A stretch of 64,000 nucleotides of DNA from Acetobacter garciniae (lineage in GTDB: Bacteria > Pseudomonadota > Alphaproteobacteria > Acetobacterales > Acetobacteraceae), in the NCBI RefSeq assembly GCF_017377735.1, contig NZ_JAFVMH010000011.1:1-64000 (forward strand), in the 5' to 3' direction. The position numbers and the translations under genes were made by a program. The stretch's first letter is position 1. Every line of letters starts with the position of its first letter. The notes under the pieces are model-generated. The model saw only the letters and a list, made by a program, of their open reading frames with translations. It did not search any database and was not told the DNA's origin. This document shows positions 19,341 through 27,617 of the stretch, piece by piece.

Positions 19341-19900
19341 CCGTGATCCTCGAAGGTATGGAAGACCGGCCGTTCATCCCTACGGAATATGTCGTGCGGC
19401 TGGCCCGCACGCCGTGGGAACGGGCTGGTTACCATGCGCTGCGCCGCGAAGTGTTCTGCACCGAACAACAGGTGTTTGCCGATGATGACCGGGACGCAAT
19501 CGACGCGGTTGCCATTCCCATCATCGCGGCGTGCTGCATGGCGGGCATGCCGGACCGAGTGGTAGGGGTAGTGCGCATCCATGAAGCCGAACCCGGCGTC
19601 TGGCGCGGCTCCCGTCTGGCCGTCCATGAAGACCATCGCAAACTGGGACGGATCGGCGCGGAACTCATCCGCATGGCGGTCAGCACGGCGCACGGGCTTG
19701 GGGCTACGCGGTTTCTGGCCCAGGTGCAGGAACAGAACGTGCTGTTCTTCCGACGTCTGCACTGGAAAAGCCTTGGAGCCATGACCCTGCATGGGCTGCC
19801 GCATCACGACATGCAGGCCGACCTCTCACGCTATCCGGCGCATGGCCAGGATCAGACTTGGCTGCTGCGCCCGCAGCCTCGTAACCGGCAGGTGGCATGA
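19337..19900 (+). CDS. MSMEG_0567/Sll0786 family GNAT N-acetyltransferase
   Basis: A 187-residue GNAT-fold acetyltransferase. YHALRREVFCTEQQVF is the N-terminal helix region, RVVGVVRIHEAEPGVWRGSRLAV holds strands 4-5, and EDHRKLGRIGAELIRMAV matches the acetyl-CoA pyrophosphate loop (R/Q-x-x-G-x-G/A) as RKLGRIGAELI. It overlaps the upstream and downstream genes by four bases. The acceptor substrate is unknown, presumably an intermediate of the Nit1 pathway. Confidence 0.88.
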   Translation: MTVILEGMEDRPFIPTEYVVRLARTPWERAGYHALRREVFCTEQQVFADDDRDAIDAVAIPIIAACCMAGMPDRVVGVVRIHEAEPGVWRGSRLAVHEDHRKLGRIGAELIRMAVSTAHGLGATRFLAQVQEQNVLFFRRLHWKSLGAMTLHGLPHHDMQADLSRYPAHGQDQTWLLRPQPRNRQVA

Positions 19901-20871
19901 TGGCACACGAACTGACTACACTGCTGCGCACGCTTCGACACGGTCGGGCCCTTGCGGGCAAACAGGATATTGCCGAAACCGTCGCAATTCTTGGTCGGGA
20001 TACAAGCGATGGTATCCGCCTTGGCGATGACTGTGCTGCCATACCGGATGGCGATGGCTATCTCCTGCTGGCCAGCGAGGGGTTTCAGGACAGCTTCATG
20101 CGCGCCATGCCGTGGTTTGCCGGGTATTGCGGCGTGATGGTCAATGTCAGTGACATCGCGGCGATGGGCGGTCGCCCTGTGGCTGTGGTGGACGCGTTGT
20201 GGAGCGATACATCCGAGGCGGCCGCGTCCATTCTGACCGGTCTGCATGAAGGTGCGCGCACCTATGGCGTGCCGGTTGTCGGCGGCCATACCAACATGCG
20301 CAGCACCCATAATTCCCTGTCGGTGGCGATCCTTGGCCGTGCCCGTCATCTGCTGACCAGTTTCGATGCCCGACCGGGCGAAGTCCTGATCGCCACCATC
20401 GACCTGCGCGGCCGCTGGCACGACCCGCACCCGTTCTGGGATGCCAGTTCCGCACTGTGTCATACTCAGGGGGCGGCACGCCTTCGAGATGATCTCGATC
20501 TCTTGCCCGGCATTGCCGAGGACGGCCTGAGCCGCGCTGCCAAGGACATCAGCATGGCCGGACTGCTGGGCACCGCGCTCATGCTGGCCGAATGTTCGGG
20601 TATCGGCATGACCATCACGCTCGATGACATTCCACGTCCCGACGATGCACCAATGGAACGCTGGCTGTCCGCATTCCCCAGCTATGGCTATCTGCTGACT
20701 GCCCGGCCCGAGGCGGCCCGGGCAGTCATGGCCCGCTTTCATGGGCGGGGCATTGCGGCTTCTGTCATCGGGCAGTGTAACGGGACACGGCGCGTGGATG
20801 TCGCATGGAGGGATGAAAGGGAAACCTTCTGGGATCTCGCCCGGATGCCTCTCATGGGGTGTGCGCCATGA
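19897..20871 (+). CDS. Sll0787 family AIR synthase-like (PurM/ThiL superfamily) protein
   Basis: A 324-residue ATP-dependent enzyme of the PurM/ThiL/SelD superfamily. DTSDGIRLGDDCAAIPDGDGYLL is the Mg-ATP binding N-terminus, MVNVSDIAAMGGRPVAVVDA the characteristic central loop, and VVGGHTNMRSTHNSLSVAILG the second strand. Relatives phosphorylate or activate carbonyl and amide substrates, which would fit a nucleophilic amine or ammonia delivered by the nitrilase; that link is inference. It has four-base overlaps on both sides. Confidence 0.88.
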   Translation: MMAHELTTLLRTLRHGRALAGKQDIAETVAILGRDTSDGIRLGDDCAAIPDGDGYLLLASEGFQDSFMRAMPWFAGYCGVMVNVSDIAAMGGRPVAVVDALWSDTSEAAASILTGLHEGARTYGVPVVGGHTNMRSTHNSLSVAILGRARHLLTSFDARPGEVLIATIDLRGRWHDPHPFWDASSALCHTQGAARLRDDLDLLPGIAEDGLSRAAKDISMAGLLGTALMLAECSGIGMTITLDDIPRPDDAPMERWLSAFPSYGYLLTARPEAARAVMARFHGRGIAASVIGQCNGTRRVDVAWRDERETFWDLARMPLMGCAP

Positions 20872-22046
20872 GCCTCTCCATCGGCATCCTGACCCATTCC
20901 ACCAATCCGCGTGGCGGCGTGGTGCATGGCATGGCGCTGGCGGAAGCCCTGTGCGAGGCAGGCCACGACGCCACGCTCATTGCGCCGGACGTGACAGGGG
21001 CCGGTTTCTTCCGCACGCCCCGCTGCGCCACAAACTGCATCCCGGCCGTGCCCGAGACCGACCTGCCAACGCTGGTGGAACGCCGCATTGCCGAGATCAG
21101 GGACGCCCTGCGTGGGCAGCATTTTGACGTGCTGCACGCGCAGGACCCGATCAGCGCCAATGCACTGGCCGAACTGGTGGAAGAGGGACGGATACCGGGC
21201 TTTGCCCGCACGGTCCACCATCTTGACCATTTCACGCACCCGGTCCTTGCCGCGCGGCAGGAACGGGGGATCAGGGCGGCGGCCGAACTGTTTACCGTCA
21301 GCACAATGTGGGAAGATGTCCTGCGCAACGACCATGGCCGCGAAGCCCCGGTCGTGGGCAACGGGGTTGATCCCGTGCGCTTTTCGTCCGTAGAAACCGC
21401 GCACGATGCCACGTTGCGGGCGCGGTATCATCTGCCTGCCGACCGTCACCTGATCCTGTCCGTGGGCGGGATCGAGCGGCGCAAGAACACGCTGCAATTG
21501 CTCGACGCATTTCTGGCCCTTCGCCGTGAACAGCCTGATGTGCATCTGGTTGTGGCGGGCGGGGCTTCGCTGCTGGATCATTCTGCCTACCGCACCCGGT
21601 TCATGGCGCGTCTGCGCGAAAGCGGTGCGGCCGATCATGTCACCATCACCGGGCTGGTTGCGGATGAGGACATGCCAGCCTTCTACCGGCAGGCGGACGT
21701 GCTGGCCTATCCATCCGTAACCGAAGGGTTCGGGCTGTGCCCGCTGGAGGCGCTCGCCTGTGGCACGCCAGTCGTTGTGCCGGAAATCGCGCCCTTTACC
21801 GAGCATCTTTCGCGGGCAGATGCGCTGTGGTGCGACCTTGCGCCCCCCGACACCCTGTTTCTGGCCTTGCGGGATGCCCTTGGCGCCCAAAACCGCGAAC
21901 GCTTCCGGGCCACCGGCCCCGCAACCGCCCGCCGTTTCGACTGGGGCAGCGTCGCCAGCCGTCACCTCCCCGCATACCGGCGTCTAGCAGCGCGGTCGCG
22001 CATCGATGCCATTGCTTCAGGAGTTTTGTCACCATGCCCGAAATGA
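20868..22046 (+). CDS. MSMEG_0565 family glycosyltransferase (GT4)
   Basis: A 392-residue GT-B glycosyltransferase. The N-terminal domain opens ILTHSTNPRGGVVHGMALAEAL (acceptor side with the GGV loop). The C-terminal domain shows VGGIERRKN for diphosphate binding, then VAGGASLLDHS, and the EX7E-type signature in SVTEGFGLCPLEALACGTPVVV. I chose ATG 20868, which overlaps the upstream stop as ATGA, over an in-frame GTG nine bases earlier. Its presence suggests that the Nit1 product is a glycoconjugate. Confidence 0.9.
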   Translation: MSLSIGILTHSTNPRGGVVHGMALAEALCEAGHDATLIAPDVTGAGFFRTPRCATNCIPAVPETDLPTLVERRIAEIRDALRGQHFDVLHAQDPISANALAELVEEGRIPGFARTVHHLDHFTHPVLAARQERGIRAAAELFTVSTMWEDVLRNDHGREAPVVGNGVDPVRFSSVETAHDATLRARYHLPADRHLILSVGGIERRKNTLQLLDAFLALRREQPDVHLVVAGGASLLDHSAYRTRFMARLRESGAADHVTITGLVADEDMPAFYRQADVLAYPSVTEGFGLCPLEALACGTPVVVPEIAPFTEHLSRADALWCDLAPPDTLFLALRDALGAQNRERFRATGPATARRFDWGSVASRHLPAYRRLAARSRIDAIASGVLSPCPK

Positions 22047-22321
22047 CCTTTCGCGTGCGCTGGCCCGATGGGAAGGAGACTGACTGTTACTCCCCGTCGC
22101 TGGTCATAAGGGACCACTTCACGCCCGGTCAGGATTATCCGGTCCGGGAGTTTCTTGAAAAGGCGGACACCGCCCTGACGGACGCCAGCGAGCGGGTTCG
22201 CGCCCGCTACGGCTTCCCATGCAGCCGCGCCCTTGGCCAGCTTCAGGCCATAAGGCAGGCCAGTGCGCCTTTTCTGAACCAGTCCGACGCGCAGGTGCGC
22301 GTCCTGTCTTTCAGTTATTGA
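22034..22321 (+). CDS. MSMEG_0570 family nitrogen starvation response protein
   Basis: A 95-residue protein starting MPEMTFRVRWPDGKETDCYS and ending at 22321, matching the small family found only in Nit1 clusters. It overlaps the glycosyltransferase end by 13 bases in another frame. The sequence has conserved Cys-Tyr-Ser, a REFLEKADTAL helix and an RARYGFPCSRAL segment. There is no known domain, and it may be a chaperone-like or carrier subunit. Function is unknown; assignment rests on sequence pattern and position. Confidence 0.85.
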   Translation: MPEMTFRVRWPDGKETDCYSPSLVIRDHFTPGQDYPVREFLEKADTALTDASERVRARYGFPCSRALGQLQAIRQASAPFLNQSDAQVRVLSFSY

Positions 22322-22337
22322 GACGAAAAGAACGACC

Positions 22338-23585
22338 ATGACACAGAACGAGAAAAGCATCCCCGTCATCATCGTGGGCGGCGGACAGGCCGGGCTTTCC
22401 ATGAGCTGGTATCTCTGCCGCGAGAAGGTGGAGCACATTGTCCTTGAGGCAAAGACGGCCTGCCATTCGTGGGATGATGAACGCTGGGACAATTTCTGCC
22501 TCGTCACACCGAACTGGCAATGCGAACTCCCCGGCCACCCGTACAAGGGAAAAGATCCGCACGGCTTTATGGTGAAGCAGGAAATCATCGACTACGTCAA
22601 AGGCTTTGTTAACTCGTTCAACCCACCGTTACGTGAACACACAGCGGTTACTTCCATCACACGTCACAAGGCCGGTGGCTATCGTGTGGTGGCGGGCGGT
22701 GAGACCTGGCACGCAAAGCATGTGGTCATCGCCTCGGGAGCTTACCAGGATGCGGTGATCCCCGGATATGCGAGCGCTATCGATCCATCGATCTTTCAGG
22801 TGCACTCACAGGATTACCGTAATGCGGCCCAGTTGCCAGAAGGGGCTGTGCTGGTTGTGGGCAGCGGCCAGTCCGGCGCGCAGATCGTCGAGGATCTGTT
22901 CCTTGAAAAACGCAAGGTCCATCTCTGTGTCGGCTCCGCCCCGCGCGTCTCGCGCTTCTACCGTGGCCGCGACGTTGTGGACTGGCTTGCGGACATGCAC
23001 TTCTACGATCTTACGGTGGATAATCACCCCCTGCGTGACGGCGCACGCGACAAGACCAATCATTACGTCACGGGCCGAAATGGCGGGCATGACCTTGATC
23101 TGCGCAAGTTCGCGAAGGAAGGCGTGGGCCTGCACGGCACGCTGGAGACCATCCGCGATGAAGTGGCGCACTTCGCGCCGGATCTGAAAGAAAACCTTGA
23201 TGATGCGGACAAGACCAATGCCGACATCAAGAAATCCATCGATGCCTGGATTGCCCGTGAAGGGATCAGTGCGCCAACCGAAACGCCCTACGTGCCCGTC
23301 TGGGAGCCTGATGGCAGCAACACGCCGCTCGACCTGAAGGCGGCCGGGATCACCTCGATCCTCTGGTGCATCGGCTTCCGTCCGAACTATCGCTGGATTG
23401 ATCTGCCGGTCTTCAACGGGGCCAACAAGCCGGTCTGGCATCGTGGCGTGACCGATGCGCCGGGCTTCTACTTCCTCGGCCTGCCATGGCTGCACACATG
23501 GGGATCGGGACGGTTCTCCGGTGTCTCGCGTGATGCCGCGTGGCTGGCCAGCCAGATCACCGGCAAAGATGTGCCTGTAGCCTGA
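22338..23585 (+). CDS. MSMEG_0569 family flavin-dependent oxidoreductase
   Basis: A 415-residue two-dinucleotide-fold flavoprotein. The FAD site is VIIVGGGQAGLSMSWYL at the very start. The NADPH site is VLVVGSGQSGAQIVEDL near residue 180, and between them lies the FMO-like ASGAYQDAVIPGY. The C-terminal FYFLGLPWLHTWGSGRFSG closes the FAD domain. Relatives are N- or C-hydroxylating monooxygenases (ornithine hydroxylase/YUCCA-like). In the Nit1 cluster it may oxidise an amine towards the nitrile level; this is inference. A 16-bp gap separates it from the upstream gene. Confidence 0.92.
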   Translation: MTQNEKSIPVIIVGGGQAGLSMSWYLCREKVEHIVLEAKTACHSWDDERWDNFCLVTPNWQCELPGHPYKGKDPHGFMVKQEIIDYVKGFVNSFNPPLREHTAVTSITRHKAGGYRVVAGGETWHAKHVVIASGAYQDAVIPGYASAIDPSIFQVHSQDYRNAAQLPEGAVLVVGSGQSGAQIVEDLFLEKRKVHLCVGSAPRVSRFYRGRDVVDWLADMHFYDLTVDNHPLRDGARDKTNHYVTGRNGGHDLDLRKFAKEGVGLHGTLETIRDEVAHFAPDLKENLDDADKTNADIKKSIDAWIAREGISAPTETPYVPVWEPDGSNTPLDLKAAGITSILWCIGFRPNYRWIDLPVFNGANKPVWHRGVTDAPGFYFLGLPWLHTWGSGRFSGVSRDAAWLASQITGKDVPVA

Positions 23586-23600
23586 ACGGAGTAAAGCGCC

Positions 23601-25373
23601 ATGCTTCCATGGACGACATACGAGGCGATGTACGATGCGGCACTGACCCAGCCCGAGCAGTTCTGGCTGGCTGCGGCACAGCGCGTCACATGGAAGCAGG
23701 CCCCTGTGACCGCATGCAGGACACGGTCGGATGGCTGGCATGACTGGTTTCCCGATGCCACGCTCAATACCTGCCACAACGCCGTGGACCGGCATATTGA
23801 AAACGGTCGCGGTGACCAGGCGGCCCTGATCTGGCATTCCTGCGCCACGAAGGAACGGCAGGTGGTAACCTACCGGGAACTACAGGGCAGGGTGGCCGGG
23901 TTTGCCGGTGGCCTACGATCGCTGGGAGTAGGCAAGGGCGACCATGTCCTGATCGCCATGCCGACCATGATCGAAACCGCCATCGCCATGCTGGCCTGTG
24001 CGCGGATCGGGGCCGTGCATGTGGTGGTTTTTGCGGGTTATGCCGGGCCCGAACTGGCGTACAGGATTGATGATGTGGCACCGAAGGTCATCATTATTGC
24101 TAGTTGCAGCTTTCAGGGGCAGACGCCCATCCCGTCTGCGCCCGCCCTGAACGAGGCACTTGCCACGGCAACGCACAGGCCCCAGGCCTGTGTGATCGTG
24201 CAGCGCGAAGCTTGCTCGGCCTCGCTTCTGCCGGTGCGGGATCATGATTTTTGTACGCTGGAACAGTCCGCACCAGCAGAGCCGGTCATGCTCCGGTCAG
24301 AAGATCCGCTCTATATCCTCCATACATCCGGAACGACGGGCAATGCGAAGGGCATCGTGCGTGACAATGGTGGCCACGCTGTAGCTCTCGCCCTGTCCAT
24401 GGATCTGATCTACGGCTGCAAACGCGGCGATACCTTCTTCACGACATCGGATCTGGGCTGGGTGGTCGGCCATTCCTATGGCGTCTACGCGCCGCTGATC
24501 AGTGGCTGCACCAGTGTGATCGTGGAAGGGGGCGCATCAACTTCTGCGATCCGCGCGCTTTGCCATGAGCACGCGGTGAAATGCCTGTTTACCACGCCCA
24601 CTCAGATGCGGCTCATGCGACAGGAGAGCCGCTATCTGTCAAGGGCGATACTGCCTGCGCTAGCGCGCATCTTCGTGGCTGGGGAGTATGCGGACCCAAC
24701 CTTGCTGGAGTGGGCACGGTCGTATTTCCGCAAACCTGTGGTCAATCACTGGTGGCAGACCGAAACCGGGTGGAGCATCACCGCCCATTTCTTTGGCCTG
24801 CCCAAGCGTGAACCGGTCTCGCTCATGAACGATATCGGCCGGCCTGCGCCCGGATTCCGTCCGGCCATCGTGTCGTCCATGCCGGGCGAACAATGCGGGG
24901 AGATTGTCCTGTCCCTGCCGCTGCCGCCTGGTTGTCTCGCTGGGATGTGGAAGGATGGGGCTATCGACATTCCGTCCGCTTATCTTGATGAAACAGGTAG
25001 ATATTACCGAACCTTTGACGAAGGCATGATTGAGGCCAACCGCGCCGTTCATATGCTCGGGCGTTCTGACGACGTGATCAAGGTGGCAGGCCGGCGTATT
25101 TCAGGGGTGCAAATCGAGAAGATTATTGCCGCTCATCCAGCTGTTCATGCGTGTGCTGTGGTGGCCATGCCTGACGAATTGCGGGGACAGCGACCTGTTG
25201 CCTATGTAGCCGTTGACTCCCAGGCCGCCTGCGAACCATCTTCCGAGGAAATCGTAGCACGGGTCAACGAAGTCATCGGCCGCTGGGTTGGTCTGAAGGA
25301 AGTCCGCTTCGTCAGGCATCTGCCGACCACGGTATCTGGCAAGATCACACGGAAACGCCTGCTGGTGTCCTGA
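23601..25373 (+). CDS. AMP-dependent acyl-CoA synthetase (acetyl/propionyl-CoA synthetase-like)
   Basis: A 590-residue ANL-superfamily ligase that adenylates a carboxylic acid and transfers it to CoA. An N-terminal ACS cap (NTCHNAVDRHIENGRGDQ) precedes the A3 P-loop YILHTSGTTGNAKGI. The A5 motif NHWWQTETGW is typical of acetate/propionate-activating enzymes. The A8 hinge is GRSDDVIKVAGRRIS, and the C-terminal A10 lysine is in TVSGKITRK. It lies 15 bp after the flavoprotein gene as the last member of the cluster. It may activate the acid released by the nitrilase. Confidence 0.92.
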   Translation: MLPWTTYEAMYDAALTQPEQFWLAAAQRVTWKQAPVTACRTRSDGWHDWFPDATLNTCHNAVDRHIENGRGDQAALIWHSCATKERQVVTYRELQGRVAGFAGGLRSLGVGKGDHVLIAMPTMIETAIAMLACARIGAVHVVVFAGYAGPELAYRIDDVAPKVIIIASCSFQGQTPIPSAPALNEALATATHRPQACVIVQREACSASLLPVRDHDFCTLEQSAPAEPVMLRSEDPLYILHTSGTTGNAKGIVRDNGGHAVALALSMDLIYGCKRGDTFFTTSDLGWVVGHSYGVYAPLISGCTSVIVEGGASTSAIRALCHEHAVKCLFTTPTQMRLMRQESRYLSRAILPALARIFVAGEYADPTLLEWARSYFRKPVVNHWWQTETGWSITAHFFGLPKREPVSLMNDIGRPAPGFRPAIVSSMPGEQCGEIVLSLPLPPGCLAGMWKDGAIDIPSAYLDETGRYYRTFDEGMIEANRAVHMLGRSDDVIKVAGRRISGVQIEKIIAAHPAVHACAVVAMPDELRGQRPVAYVAVDSQAACEPSSEEIVARVNEVIGRWVGLKEVRFVRHLPTTVSGKITRKRLLVS

Positions 25374-25413
25374 AGGAATTAGTGCGGCATTGCATTTGTG
25401 GAAGGGCCAGCCT

Positions 25414-25525
25414 TCAGATGGCCTGACCGCCAGAGACCTCGATCCGCTGCGCGTTCACCCAGCGATTACTCTCGGATAAAAGCGAGGCAATCATTGGGGC
25501 GATGTCATCTGCGATATCAGGCCTG
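25414..25525 (-). pseudogene. Short-chain dehydrogenase, C-terminal remnant
   Basis: The minus strand encodes PDIADDIAPMIASLLSESN, then RWVNAQRIEVSGGQAI and a stop at 25416-25414, the usual SDR tail (compare the tail of the broken SDR at 9720). Everything upstream of about 25525 is lost and replaced by the start of an IS3-type gene. It is convergent with the Nit1 cluster and not functional. Confidence 0.65.
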
Positions 25526-25573
25526 AACAGCCACGGTTTTACCGGAGAGTAAAACTCTCGGAGGATGAGCCCT

Positions 25574-25701
25574 ATGGCAGAGAAAAAGAAAATATCGAGT
25601 TATTCGCCTGAATTCCATGAGCGAGCCGTGCGCCTTCTGGACAAGCATCGCTCGGATTACCCGAGCATTTCGGCAGCCTGTCGCAAAACCGTTACAAGTC
25701 C
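25574..25701 (+). pseudogene. IS3-family transposase OrfA, N-terminal fragment
   Basis: ATG 25574 begins MAEKKKISSYSPEFHERAVR and continues to SAACR, the conserved N-terminal helix-turn-helix start of IS3-family OrfA. It is preceded by GGAGGATGAGCCC, which contains a good ribosome site. After about 42 codons it runs into the 19-bp repeat shared with 105-123, and homology stops. It is a truncated element. Confidence 0.7.
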
Positions 25702-25702
25702 A
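25684..25702 (+). repeat. 19-bp repeat, copy 2 (identical to 105-123)
   Basis: CAAAACCGTTACAAGTCCA abruptly ends the OrfA homology here; the other copy adjoins the truncated methyltransferase. Together the copies bracket 25.6 kb of the window in direct orientation. Confidence 0.6.
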
Positions 25703-25735
25703 AACGCGTGCTGCCTTCCCCATAGGCTAGTCCTA

Positions 25736-27124
25736 TCACGAGGGTAGAGGCACACGGGCATGCGGCGGCCTATGCAACTGCTTCCAGAGTGCAGGGTCCC
25801 GGTTGTAGAAATCCGGCGCGTATCGCAGCGCGCCGTTTTCGTCCACGAACGCGGTCAGGTAAATGACGAAGACCGACACACCCGTAGGTAGGTCGTGACG
25901 CGTCGTCTTGCCGGTCGCGATCTCCTGATCCACGGCCTTGAGAGGTTCCTTCAGCAAAATGGCTGCCAATTCCCGCGGATTTTGCACCCGGATGCACCCA
26001 TGGCTGATACGGCGGTTGACACGATTGAACTCGGACTGGTCGGGCGTGTCGTGAAGATAGACGTCAAAACGATTGGGCATGTCGAACATCAGCAGGCCGA
26101 GCCCCGCTTCCGGCCCCGCCATCTGCTCGATTTCTCCGTTGGGAAGCATGATCATCCTGTTGCGGGCAAGATAGTTCGGATCGCGACTGATCTTGGGCAG
26201 CATCTCACGCGTCACGATGTCTTTCGGAACGACCCAGGGCGGATTGAACAGGCTCGCTTCGATTAGCGCCTGGAATTCCGGGCTCTGGTTGCGCTTCGCG
26301 TCCTGCCCGACGATCACCCGGGTGGCCATTACTGGCTGGTTATCGTGATAGGCCACCAGCCGTTCATCCGCCACGTTGACCACGATGCGATCGGCGGGCA
26401 TCGCGCGCGGCAACCATCGCTGGCGTTCGAGATTGACCTCGATCCGGCGCTGGCAATCCACGACCTTGCGCCGTTCAGTCGGTCCTGCGGAACGGCAGGT
26501 CCGCAACGCCTGTCGCAGGGCGCGATAGGCCGGGGTCGTGGGGGCGAGGCTTTCGATCATAGCCACCGGATCAGCGGCGTCCAGGGCCTGGCTCACTTGG
26601 GCCGCGACATCGACCGCCGCGGGGATCAGGGCCTGATTGTCGTCGCGTCGTTCCGGCGGTACGGCCCCGTGCGCCAGAGCGTCGGCATAGGACAGTGCTG
26701 CGTCCGACAGCAGAAGTTCACGCTCAAGCGGTGTCAGGTTCTTGTTGTGCCGCAACAGGTCGGCGTGAAACGATACGGGGTCCAGACCTTGGTCGCCCGC
26801 TTGGGCAATGGCCTTCAGGATGGCCTGTGCCTGGGCGGGATGTTTATCCCATACCGGTTCAAAGTCATGGCGAGCGTAAAATCGTTTCAGCAGGCCGCCG
26901 TTGAGCGTGTCCCCCCGCGCGGTGACCGACTCCGGTGCGTTGAGTGCGCGCCCTATCTCGGTGGACGCATACTCCGGGACGGCGGTGCAGGCGGAGAGAG
27001 CCGCCACCGCCGCCAGCGCGCAATGGCGGGCGGCAGCAACCCATCGGCCCGCAGTGCGTTTTATTGTTCTGATCGTTGAGGAATCGTCATAATATGACCC
27101 GTTTTGCCACCATGATGTAGACAC
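25736..27124 (-). CDS. L,D-transpeptidase (YcbB/LdtD-like), probable lipoprotein
   Basis: A 462-residue periplasmic cross-linking enzyme forming 3-3 peptidoglycan links. An N-terminal hydrophobic segment ends in the lipobox-like ALSAC (about residues 43-47). A scaffold domain with the long helical LDT_N region follows, including LNGGLLKRFYARHDFEPVW typical of YcbB proteins. The YkuD domain follows, with the catalytic His/Cys motif in RRISHGCIRVQNP. The start is uncertain: GTG 27124 gives 40 residues before the hydrophobic stretch, and a downstream start is possible. It is divergent from the proline-rich lipoprotein at 27235, with 110 bp between them. Confidence 0.9.
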   Translation of the reverse strand: MSTSWWQNGSYYDDSSTIRTIKRTAGRWVAAARHCALAAVAALSACTAVPEYASTEIGRALNAPESVTARGDTLNGGLLKRFYARHDFEPVWDKHPAQAQAILKAIAQAGDQGLDPVSFHADLLRHNKNLTPLERELLLSDAALSYADALAHGAVPPERRDDNQALIPAAVDVAAQVSQALDAADPVAMIESLAPTTPAYRALRQALRTCRSAGPTERRKVVDCQRRIEVNLERQRWLPRAMPADRIVVNVADERLVAYHDNQPVMATRVIVGQDAKRNQSPEFQALIEASLFNPPWVVPKDIVTREMLPKISRDPNYLARNRMIMLPNGEIEQMAGPEAGLGLLMFDMPNRFDVYLHDTPDQSEFNRVNRRISHGCIRVQNPRELAAILLKEPLKAVDQEIATGKTTRHDLPTGVSVFVIYLTAFVDENGALRYAPDFYNRDPALWKQLHRPPHARVPLPS

Positions 27125-27234
27125 GAAACACGACTCCTCGATCTTCAGTATGACGTAAATAGCAGTTTGACTTTCTGTCGAGTGATGTTCTTAACTACTT
27201 ACTGTCCATCAGGGACTGAACAAAGGGGTAACAG

Positions 27235-27426
27235 ATGTCCGCGAATTCCAAAACATCGTCCCGTTACAGACTGCTCCGTAATGCGGCGCTTGTAGCCGTC
27301 GTCATTCCTCTGTCGCTGCTCGCCGCTTGCGCAGACGACAAGCCACCGCCGCCCCCACCACCCGCGCCCGCCGAAGCACCGCCCCCCCCGCCGCCCCCGC
27401 CGCCAGCACCTCCGGCCCGCGGCTGA
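27235..27426 (+). CDS. Small proline-rich lipoprotein
   Basis: A 63-residue precursor. A basic N-terminus (SSRYRLLRN) and a hydrophobic stretch lead to a lipobox LLAAC at residues 29-33, so the mature protein would be about 31 residues: CADDK and then runs of proline broken by APAEA and PAPPARG. AAAGGGGTAACAG before the ATG is a good ribosome site. Asp at +2/+3 might favour retention in the inner membrane by the enterobacterial rule, which is uncertain here. It is similar in style to short alphaproteobacterial lipoproteins of unknown role. The divergent L,D-transpeptidase hints at an envelope function. Confidence 0.65.
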   Translation: MSANSKTSSRYRLLRNAALVAVVIPLSLLAACADDKPPPPPPPAPAEAPPPPPPPPPAPPARG

Positions 27427-27455
27427 CGCCTGCTTTCGACAGTTCAATACATGAG

Positions 27456-27482
27456 CTTCCAGCTCCTTCATGGAGCTGGAAG
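27456..27482 (+). terminator. Hairpin after the proline-rich lipoprotein gene
   Basis: CTTCCAGCTCC-TTCAT-GGAGCTGGAAG forms an 11-bp perfect stem 30 bp after the stop. It is followed by an AT-rich stretch (ATTTGAAAAACTTTTT) rather than an immediate T tract, so termination is plausible but not certain. Confidence 0.55.
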
Positions 27483-27617
27483 ATTTGAAAAACTTTTTGG
27501 ATATAATGCGCTCTCTGGTCTTGTAATGAGGGAGGCATGAAACACTCCAGTTTCTTTGATGTTGAAGACTGAACTGCCCAGATTTTACCGAAGAGCGATT
27601 GCAGGCCCTTATTCTGC

